Positions 12,399 through 12,760 of a DNA stretch of 12,760 nt are shown here, piece by piece. Position numbers and translations under genes: made by a program. The DNA is taken from positions 1-12,760 of the forward strand of contig DASSVP010000118.1 of assembly GCA_035705985.1 (NCBI GenBank), given 5' to 3'. Origin of the DNA: JACVRW01 sp035705985. Lineage in GTDB: Bacteria; Actinomycetota; Thermoleophilia; Solirubrobacterales; Thermoleophilaceae. The first letter of the stretch is position 1; every line of letters starts with the position of its first letter. The notes under the pieces were generated by a model, which was not told the origin of the DNA, ran no database searches, and saw nothing but the letters and a program-made list of their open reading frames with translations.

Positions 12399-12760
12399 GT
12401 GGGAGCCGTAGCCGCCGAAGCCCTGCTCGAGGGCCTGAACGAGCCTCAGCGCGAAGCCGTTCTGCACGGCGAAGGCCCGCTGCTGATCCTCGCCGGCGCG
12501 GGCTCCGGGAAGACGCGCGTGCTCACCCACCGGATCGCCCATCTCGTGGGAACCGGGCAGGCGCGCCCCGGCGAGATCCTCGCGATCACCTTCACCAACA
12601 AGGCCGCGCAGGAGATGCGCGAGCGCGTGGAGGCGCTGGTGGGCAACCGCGCCCGGGCGATGTGGGTGATGACCTTCCACTCCGCCTGCGCGCGGATGCT
12701 CCGCGCCGACGCCGACAAGCTCGGCTACACGCGCGGGTTCACGATCTACGACGAGCAGGA
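12399..12760 (+). CDS. UvrD/PcrA/Rep superfamily 1 helicase, 5' end only
   Basis: The first 120 residues of an ATP-dependent 3'-5' DNA helicase; the gene runs off the window. The Q motif LNEPQREAV (13-21), Walker A AGAGSGKTR (32-40), motif Ia ITFTNKAAQEM (63-73) and motif Ib TFHSACARMLR (92-102) are all present and in register, so the start at GTG 12399 is well placed. The family unwinds DNA in nucleotide excision and mismatch repair and removes stalled complexes. The N-terminus alone cannot separate PcrA/UvrD from other actinobacterial paralogues (UvrD1, UvrD2, nuclease fusions), so no symbol is given. Confidence 0.9.
   Translation, partial: MGAVAAEALLEGLNEPQREAVLHGEGPLLILAGAGSGKTRVLTHRIAHLVGTGQARPGEILAITFTNKAAQEMRERVEALVGNRARAMWVMTFHSACARMLRADADKLGYTRGFTIYDEQ

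Noticed and set aside
1..12760. tRNA, rRNA, CRISPR array, insertion sequence, integrase or att sites
   Set aside because: No cloverleaf, spaced repeats, transposase motifs or terminal repeats were seen on either strand, although this was by eye only.

Overview
The window is very GC-rich DNA with strong G/C bias at third codon positions and many GTG starts. It is packed with genes on both strands. The gene content fits a high-GC actinobacterium, most likely Thermoleophilia/Solirubrobacterales: a DHA2-type exporter, an HDOD–LuxR regulator, an AbiEi/DUF559 protein, a bacterial DUF2419 queuosine-salvage protein and a CymR-like Rrf2 regulator. The lineage is inferred from style and content, not from a marker gene.

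Layout. 1-1907: the 3' end of a 14-TM MFS exporter overlaps a compact glutamyl-tRNA synthetase gene (gltX) by ATGA. 1951-3033: an HDOD–LuxR regulator, preceded by a possible sigma-28-type promoter. 3069-4639, minus strand: a VanZ-like membrane protein and a six-TM HisKA_3 histidine kinase, joined by a GTGA overlap. 4664-5065: a divergent Rrf2 regulator with no cysteines and a C-terminal MYYI tail. 5143-5685: a small secreted protein of unknown function, then a GC hairpin terminator shared with a possible small minus-strand gene (5747-5986). 6005-7674: cysK-cysE, overlapping by ATGA. 7740-7790: a 51-bp near-perfect palindrome at the 5' end of an AbiEi/DUF559 gene (to 8685). 8679-9551, minus: a queuosine-salvage glycosidase. 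9570/9615-10652: an exported beta-lactamase-like serine hydrolase with an anomalous start. 10684-12368: an ABC-2 ATPase and permease pair, with a perfect 32-bp palindrome inside the ATPase gene. 12399-12760: the 5' end of a UvrD/PcrA helicase gene.

Two themes stand out. First, the Rrf2 protein looks like CymR, the Rrf2 repressor that binds CysK. It keeps the C-terminal Ile tail that CysK partners insert into the CysK active site, while the cysE product encoded next to cysK ends in Gly and lacks that tail. This suggests CysK here is a sensing partner for the regulator rather than part of a classical cysteine synthase complex. Second, many start codons sit 6-8 nt (usually exactly 7) downstream of a TANNNT -10 hexamer and have no Shine-Dalgarno sequence. 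The likely reading is that leaderless transcription is the default here, including from very compact divergent promoters. Genes inside operons instead start by 4-nt stop/start overlaps.

No rRNA, tRNA, CRISPR array, insertion sequence or integrase was seen.
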